DNA of 10,593 bases from Acidobacteriota bacterium. GTDB lineage: Bacteria > Acidobacteriota > Vicinamibacteria > Vicinamibacterales > UBA2999. This document shows positions 7,012 to 10,593 of the stretch, one piece after another. Where the stretch lies: assembly GCA_020851835.1 (NCBI GenBank), contig JADZBZ010000440.1:1-10593 (forward strand). The letters are read 5' to 3'. The number at the start of each line of letters is the position of its first letter. Position 1 is the first letter of the stretch. The notes under the pieces were generated by a model, which ran no database searches, was not told the DNA's origin, and saw only the letters and a program-made list of their open reading frames with translations. A program made the position numbers and the translations under genes.

Positions 7012-7452
7012 GCTGACGGTGCGCCGCCGCGTGTTCGCCGATGACGCTGCCGTCTTGCAAGGCGCGTGCGGCGGCCGTAACAGCAGGCCGTCGTAGCATC
7101 ATCGCGGTGGTCACCGACCGGACGATCGCGCGCACCCTGTCGTCGCGCTCGACCTGCCGCACGAGCCGTCGGCGTTCGCGCCCGCGCGAGCTCCGCCTCA
7201 GGCCGATCTCGCGTGGGACGATCCGCGTAATCGCGCACCGAGCTCGGCCTCGGAGGGCACTGGTCTGCCTGTGTGCTGACCCAACGTCGGCTGCCTTACA
7301 GCTCTCCGGCCCGCGCGCGTGCGATCCTGCGCGTGGGACCGGTGCGGCGGTTCGCGCAGGCTCGCATCGGTCCCGGCTGCGTTTGGATGTCTTAGGCGCT
7401 AGGCGCATCTCGAAAAAGTTGACGGCGCACCAGCGTGGCGCAGGATTCCATC
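7012..7452. other. 441-nt region without a recognised gene
   Basis: Between the truncated receptor and the small hypothetical gene no frame on either strand shows a recognisable domain; translations are Arg-rich and typical of non-coding GC-rich DNA. It does not continue the TonB receptor in any frame. One inverted repeat, GGGACCG (7335-7341) with CGGTCCC (7368-7374), could form a long-loop hairpin. A minus-strand stretch just right of the repeat (DGSVIGEHAAAHRQL) looks mildly protein-like but has no identified homology. The promoter of the 7453 gene probably lies in the less GC-rich part after about 7390. Confidence 0.5.
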
Positions 7453-7728
7453 ATGAGCACGAACGAAGCCCCGGCGATCACGGGTAGCGCGGACCGTCTC
7501 ACGTGGGCCGAAATCTGTCGGCGCTTCCCGGATCGGTGGGTGGTGGTCGCCGACACCGATTGGGTAAACGATACTGACTTCGATTTCCGTAGCGCCGAAG
7601 TGATCGCGTGCCATCGCCGACGGAAGGACGCCTCACCTGACGTCAAGGCAGTGCTTGCGCAGGGGCGACCTGCTGGGTGCTTCTGGACGGGGCAGATTCG
7701 AGGCCCCGTGCCGCGCTTCATTCCATGA
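7453..7728 (+). CDS. Small hypothetical protein encoded with a retropepsin-like protease
   Basis: This 91-residue protein has no signal peptide and no domain I can name. It reads TWAEICRRFPDRWVVVADTDWVNDTDFDFR (residues 17-46), then ACHRRRKDASPDVK and GRPAGCFWTGQIRGPVPRF near the end. The ATG at 7453 has AGGA seven bases upstream and is preferred to the in-frame GTG at 7435. Its TGA overlaps the next gene's ATG (ATGA, 7725-7728), so translation of the two is probably coupled. I recall similar small proteins preceding retropepsin-like genes in other bacteria, which suggests a functional pair such as partner, inhibitor or substrate; that role is inference. Codon usage is a little less GC-extreme than in the flanking blocks. 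Confidence 0.8.
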   Translation: MSTNEAPAITGSADRLTWAEICRRFPDRWVVVADTDWVNDTDFDFRSAEVIACHRRRKDASPDVKAVLAQGRPAGCFWTGQIRGPVPRFIP

Positions 7729-8129
7729 AGGTGACGACGTTTGATCCCGGCGGCGATCTGATCATCGTTTCCGGTCGCGTCTGGGGGCTGGCGACGGACC
7801 CGATCGAGCTGCGCCTCGTCCTCGATACCGGTGCCGGCGAGACCATCATCGTACCCGAGGTGATCGACGACCTCGGCTATAGCGCGCGCGAGCACGGCGA
7901 ACAGATTGCCGTGATGCGGTCCGCCGTCGGGCACGAGCACGGGTACATGATCCGCGTCGCGCGCTTCGCCTGCCTTGGGTTGCAAGAGACCAGCTTTCGC
8001 GTCCACGCGCAGGACCTCCCGGAAGGTTGGGGCATCGACGGTCTCGTCGGCCTCAGCTTCCTGCGCCAGCTCAACTACGAGATCCGGTCGCGCGAGGGCC
8101 GCATTCTCGTCGAGCGAGCGCCCGAGTAG
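7725..8129 (+). CDS. Retropepsin-like aspartic protease (clan AA)
   Basis: Single-domain retropepsin-like proteins act as homodimeric aspartic proteases, each subunit giving one DTG/DSG aspartate. The 134-residue product has LRLVLDTGAGETIIVPEVIDDLGY (residues 29-52), with D34 in the DTGA motif, and later GWGIDGLVGLSFLRQLNYEI (101-120). This matches the Ile/Leu-Gly-x-x-FL segment that follows the flap in the family. Length is normal for a bacterial single-lobe retropepsin. No signal peptide or membrane segment is seen, so it is probably cytoplasmic. The start ATG at 7725 overlaps the stop of the upstream small gene. A longer frame from 7677 exists but has no support. The substrate is unknown; the coupled small protein is the obvious first suspect. 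The TAG stop is followed within two bases by a perfect 20-bp palindrome. Confidence 0.85.
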   Translation: MKVTTFDPGGDLIIVSGRVWGLATDPIELRLVLDTGAGETIIVPEVIDDLGYSAREHGEQIAVMRSAVGHEHGYMIRVARFACLGLQETSFRVHAQDLPEGWGIDGLVGLSFLRQLNYEIRSREGRILVERAPE

Positions 8130-8131
8130 AC

Positions 8132-8190
8132 CGTGGCAAAATTTTGCCACGACGCATCCGATCCCATCGGATCAGACCGGACGTGTCCGG
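8132..8190. repeat. Three consecutive perfect inverted repeats between convergent genes
   Basis: Three perfect palindromic units lie in a row with exactly four bases between them. The first is CGTGGCAAAA/TTTTGCCACG (8132-8151), an uninterrupted 20-bp palindrome. The second is ATCCGAT-CCC-ATCGGAT (8156-8172). The third is CCGGAC-GT-GTCCGG (8177-8190). They follow the protease stop and face the end of the beta-lactamase-like gene, a setting for a bidirectional terminator. However, no T-tract follows any stem, and the first has no natural loop, which fits a dimeric protein operator better. The remaining 8191-8317 holds an imperfect inverted repeat (8207-8215 with 8259-8268) and no gene. Confidence 0.7.
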
Positions 8191-8317
8191 ATGAGGGATC
8201 GAGCTAACCCGTCGACATTCTTGCAAGGTCACGCGACTCTTGATCGTTTCGCATTGTCTCGACGGGGTTCGAAACCCTCCTCCGGAGCCACGTAATCCGA
8301 GAACGCGCGCCTCTTGC

Positions 8318-9394
8318 TCAACCAAGTCGCTCGCGGAGGCGCTCGCAGATTCGGTGCGCGAGCCGGCTCAGGCCGCGGTCGTGGGTGAGGTTCATCAGGA
8401 GCACCACACCGACGCCCTCGTCGGGATAGAGCCGGGTCTCGGTGGCGAAGCCTGGCCCGCCGCCCTCGTGGTTGAAGAAGCGCCGTCCGTCCATGACGCC
8501 CAGCTTCCAGCCGAGCGCCACGCCCTCGCGCGACACGATCCCGGCAGCGCCGTGGCTCCGTGGGGTGAGGAGCGCGGCCTTGCTGCTCGCGCGAAGGATT
8601 TTGGAGTCCGGCGCGAGCATCTCGCGGAGGAGCGGCAGGAACGCGTCGGCTCGGCCGACGAGCCCGCCGATCGCCGCCGTGTCGAGCGAGAACGGGCGAA
8701 GGCCAAGAAGGCCTCCCGCGCGCTCACCGCGAATGCGCCTCGCTACGCCGGGCTGGAGGAACCGGAGGAGCAGCAGCATCGGAGAGAACCGCGACACGTA
8801 ACCCACCGCCGATCCGACGCCGTCGTCCTCGAACGTCAGCTCGGCGCCGAGCGGCCGGAGCAGCGCTCGATCGACGAACGTCGTGAACGGCTCTCCCGCG
8901 ACGCGAGAGACGAGCTCGCCAAGGATCGCGTAGTTCACGTTGCCGTAGCGCGCGCGGCCGCCCGGCTGGCCATACGTCAGCCGGTAGCGCGCGAGCGCGT
9001 CGGCGGTCGTCGGGATCGGGTCGCCCGCGAGGTGGATGGAGAGGAACGCACGGAGCGAGTCGGGGAGGCCCGAAGCGTGCGAGAGGAGGTGCGCGACGGT
9101 CAGCTCGTCCCGCACCAGGAGGTCGGGCAGGTAGCGCTTCACCGGCGCATCGAGCGCGATCGCGCCGCTCTCGACCAGACACATCACCGCGGTCGCGGTG
9201 TAGAGCTTGGTGCCGGAGAAGAGATGGAAGCGCGTGCCGGCCTCCACCGGTTTCCTTGGCGCGAGGTCGGCGAACCCGGTCTCGACGTGCCCGCTTGCGC
9301 CGCTCCGTGTGATCCACGCGAGCGCCGCGCCGGGCACACCCGCGCGACTCAGCTCGGCAGCGATCCACGCCTCGTCGTCGGGCCGAAGGGTCAC
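8318..9394 (-). CDS. Class-C-type serine beta-lactamase-like hydrolase
   Basis: Members of this family (Pfam Beta-lactamase, PF00144) include AmpC enzymes, DD-peptidases and esterases using an acyl-serine. The 358-residue product carries all three motifs: SGTK (S60 nucleophile, K63) in RFHLFSGTKLYT, YGN (Y150, N152) in ARYGNVNYAILGEL, and HEGGGPGF (H309) in the place of the KTG box. LLSHASGLPD (104-112) and YPDEGVGVVLLMN (323-335) are also typical. No signal peptide is visible at MTLRPDDEAW, so a cytoplasmic esterase-like role is more likely than antibiotic resistance. Its ATG at 9394 overlaps the stop of the Lnt-like gene (ATGA), so the two are translationally coupled and presumably act in one process. 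The substrate is unknown. Confidence 0.9.
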   Translation of the reverse strand: MTLRPDDEAWIAAELSRAGVPGAALAWITRSGASGHVETGFADLAPRKPVEAGTRFHLFSGTKLYTATAVMCLVESGAIALDAPVKRYLPDLLVRDELTVAHLLSHASGLPDSLRAFLSIHLAGDPIPTTADALARYRLTYGQPGGRARYGNVNYAILGELVSRVAGEPFTTFVDRALLRPLGAELTFEDDGVGSAVGYVSRFSPMLLLLRFLQPGVARRIRGERAGGLLGLRPFSLDTAAIGGLVGRADAFLPLLREMLAPDSKILRASSKAALLTPRSHGAAGIVSREGVALGWKLGVMDGRRFFNHEGGGPGFATETRLYPDEGVGVVLLMNLTHDRGLSRLAHRICERLRERLG

Positions 9395-10371
9395 GCGTCC
9401 CCCTGGCTCGGCGCCGCGACCGCGCCGACGGGGATGCCGTCCTGGAGCTCGGCGCCGGTGACTGCTGATGTCGTCCTGTTCCGCTCGCGCCGCGCCCGCA
9501 CGGGCAGCAGCGCGAAGAGGCCGGCCAGCAGAATGCCGACGAGTGGCACCAGCACCAGGTTTCCCAGCGCCGCGTAGAGCGTCGGGCGCTGGGCGACCGG
9601 TAGCGTGACGAGGAGGAACGGCTCGTCGCCGCCGTTCGTGGTCATCTGACCTACGAGCGTGCCGTGCGCATCGATGCCTCCGGTCAGGCCCCAGCGCGCC
9701 GGGCGCAGGACCGAGCAGCCGCCTTCGATGGCGCGCAGCGCGGCCATGTGCGTGTGAACGGGGTCGATACCGCTCCAGTCCGACGACGGCACCACGACGA
9801 TGCCTGCTCCACTCCGCGCGAGCGCGCGCCCCAGCTCCGGGAAGTCGAAGTCGTAGCAGATGGCGGCTGACGCCGGGCCGATGGAGGTGTGCAGCAACGG
9901 CGCCGGGGCCGCGCCGGGCACCGCGGGCTCACCTGGCACCGGGTGGTGCTTCAGGTACGCGAGACGCTCGTTGCGGTCGGGTGAGAACCAGCGCAGTCGG
10001 TTCTCGTAGAGCAAGGGCTCGAGCTGCAGCGGCATGATGTACGAGATCACGAGCTCGATTCCGTGCGCGCGCGCCGCGGCCGCGGCGGCGTCGGTGAGCT
10101 CGCGCTCTTCTTCCGGGAGCACCAGCGTGGCGGCCTCGGTCCACGCGACGAGTTTCGCGCCCGCCCGCGCAGCTTCGGAGGTGCGCGCGAAGAGCGCGTC
10201 GTCGACCTTGGCGCGCTCGGCGCGCGGCGCGATGGGCCACCCCATGAACCGCGAGTCGGTACGAATCGCCGCAGCGCGCACCGACGCGCCGTGCAGCGGC
10301 TGTTCGACCCGCCACGTGCCCCACGTCAGCAACACCGCGAGCGTCGCGGCGACTGCCGCGAGCGGCTTGAA
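9391..10371 (-). CDS. Lnt-like nitrilase-fold membrane protein, N-terminally truncated
   Basis: Apolipoprotein N-acyltransferase (Lnt) adds a third acyl chain to lipoproteins using a periplasmic nitrilase domain with a Glu-Lys-Cys triad. The triad is complete here: WTEAA (Glu), YLKHHPVPGEP (Lys, plus the second Glu of GEP) and AAICYDFDFPELGR (Cys). A hydrophobic segment LAAVAATLAVLLTWG lies just before the domain. Another, LYAALGNLVLVPLVGILLAGLFALLP, follows it, as in Lnt. The N-terminal membrane bundle of Lnt (about 200 residues) is missing. Instead the open frame passes upstream through the repeat at 10372-10467 into an ActF fragment, so no native start is present. The closing 30 residues are polar and unremarkable. 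Its stop overlaps the beta-lactamase-like start. It could be a real Lnt or a related acyltransferase or amidase; the missing half prevents a choice. Confidence 0.8.
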   Translation of the reverse strand, partial: FKPLAAVAATLAVLLTWGTWRVEQPLHGASVRAAAIRTDSRFMGWPIAPRAERAKVDDALFARTSEAARAGAKLVAWTEAATLVLPEEERELTDAAAAAARAHGIELVISYIMPLQLEPLLYENRLRWFSPDRNERLAYLKHHPVPGEPAVPGAAPAPLLHTSIGPASAAICYDFDFPELGRALARSGAGIVVVPSSDWSGIDPVHTHMAALRAIEGGCSVLRPARWGLTGGIDAHGTLVGQMTTNGGDEPFLLVTLPVAQRPTLYAALGNLVLVPLVGILLAGLFALLPVRARRERNRTTSAVTGAELQDGIPVGAVAAPSQGDA

Positions 10372-10467
10372 GACGATAGTCGCTATGAACGGGTCCGCAG
10401 GTAACGGAGTCAACGTTATCAGACGCTGACGCCCGTGCTGCGTTCGATCTTCGCCCCCTCGCCACAG
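10372..10467. repeat. Longest copy C of dispersed repeat, at the ActF/Lnt-like junction
   Basis: This 96-bp segment joins both other copies. Its left 33 bp (10372-10404) equal 6979-7011, and its right 38 bp (10430-10467) equal 1-38. Between them lies a 25-nt stretch containing TAACG-GAGTCAA-CGTTA (10402-10418), a 5-bp inverted repeat. It also has ATAG-TCG-CTAT in the left part. The minus-strand frame through it is open (WRGGEDRTQHGR, then LITLTPLPADPFIATIV), so it fuses two unrelated gene pieces in frame. No transposase, terminal inverted repeat or target duplication is visible. Confidence 0.8.
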
Positions 10468-10593
10468 CACGATGAAGTGCAGCAGGATCAGGGCGACGGT
10501 GATGTACTGGTATCCGCCCTGCGACCGGGCGATGTAGTGCGGCACCTCTTCGGCGACGTTCGCCGAGTAGACGATGAGGAACTGCGAGAAGGC
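10468..10593 (-). CDS. actF: Alternative Complex III subunit ActF, partial
   Basis: ActF is an integral membrane, quinone-side subunit of Alternative Complex III, a quinol:cytochrome c (or electron carrier) oxidoreductase. The 42 visible codons read inward from the window edge: AFSQFLIVYSANVAEEV, then PHYIARSQGGYQY and ITVALILLHFIV. This matches the conserved stretch with a loop between two membrane helices (FSQFLI-S-N-EE, then GG-Q and HF). In the family this continues with PFLLLLSR-like residues; here it switches at HFIV to LWRGGEDRTQHG encoded by the repeat, so the gene is broken at that point. The beginning lies outside the window. No other act gene is visible, so the operon context cannot be checked. 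Confidence 0.75.

Noticed and set aside
8206..8268. attC-like imperfect inverted repeat (TAACCCGTCGA with TCGACGGGGTT) downstream of the small gene pair
   Set aside because: Length and arm orientation resemble an integron attC site, but the outer boxes do not match the RYYYAAC and GTTRRRY consensus well, and no integrase or second such site is in the window.
8260..8290. tRNA-like 3' end: GGGGTTCGAAACCC followed by a stem-like stretch and GCCA
   Set aside because: The T-loop TTCGAAA and a terminal CCA are present and TCCGGA upstream (8186) could pair with the acceptor strand. However, the outer T-stem pair is C-C, no D-loop GG or anticodon arm could be built, and the span of about 105 nt is too long. 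At most a tRNA remnant or chance.
8240..9577. Large plus-strand open frame opposite the beta-lactamase-like gene
   Set aside because: It is a charged, low-complexity shadow; the minus strand has SxxK, YGN and HxGG motifs in order.
10402..10431. attC or Xer/dif site inside the repeat
   Set aside because: The small TAACG/CGTTA inverted repeat lacks the paired attC core boxes, and the sequence does not fit the 28-bp dif pattern. No recombinase gene is visible.
1..10593. Defence system, CRISPR array, prophage or toxin-antitoxin locus
   Set aside because: No regularly spaced repeats, cas, phage structural, nuclease or known toxin motifs were seen. The DUF2235 gene alone, broken and without T6SS neighbours, does not make an effector locus.

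Overview
The window is GC-rich (roughly two thirds G+C by eye) bacterial DNA with short intergenic gaps and Shine-Dalgarno-led starts. The gene set resembles soil Acidobacteriota, perhaps Vicinamibacteria: a TonB-dependent receptor with an N-terminal carboxypeptidase-regulatory-like domain, a secreted DinB-family protein, a DUF2235 hydrolase, and a fragment of the Alternative Complex III subunit ActF. This assignment is inference from gene content, not from a marker gene.

Block 1 (about 39-6978). On the minus strand, read right to left, lie a DinB-like domain fused to a secreted-type domain (3991-2924), a secreted DinB-family protein (2487-1885), a nitrilase-superfamily amidohydrolase broken by a one-base frameshift (1862-1037), and a DUF2235 alpha/beta-hydrolase (932 to the left edge). 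The DUF2235 gene has a frameshift and has lost the segment that should carry its nucleophile. On the plus strand are an AraC-family regulator (4173-5141), divergent from the DinB fusion, and a TonB-dependent receptor (5536-7011) that stops about 490 residues in, well before a complete barrel.

Block 2 (about 7012-10371). After about 440 nt without a recognisable gene, a small hypothetical protein (7453-7728) overlaps a retropepsin-like aspartic protease (7725-8129) by an ATGA. Three perfect inverted repeats follow in a row (8132-8190). Convergent to them on the minus strand is a translationally coupled pair: a nitrilase-fold protein resembling the C-terminal half of apolipoprotein N-acyltransferase (10371-9391, truncated at its N-terminus) and a class-C-type serine beta-lactamase-like hydrolase (9394-8318).

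Block 3 (10468-10593) is a 42-codon fragment of ActF running off the right edge.

The most striking structure is a sequence of about 96 bp at 10372-10467. It lies between the ActF fragment and the truncated Lnt-like gene. Its right 38 bp recur exactly as the first bases of the window, after the broken DUF2235 gene. Its left 33 bp recur exactly at 6979-7011, where the TonB receptor is cut short. All three copies therefore sit at gene breakpoints. This could be an undescribed short mobile or recombination-prone repeat, or a set of repeat-mediated chimeric joins made during assembly. The sequence alone does not decide, and the extra frameshifts and internal deletion in block 1 mean assembly error must be excluded first.
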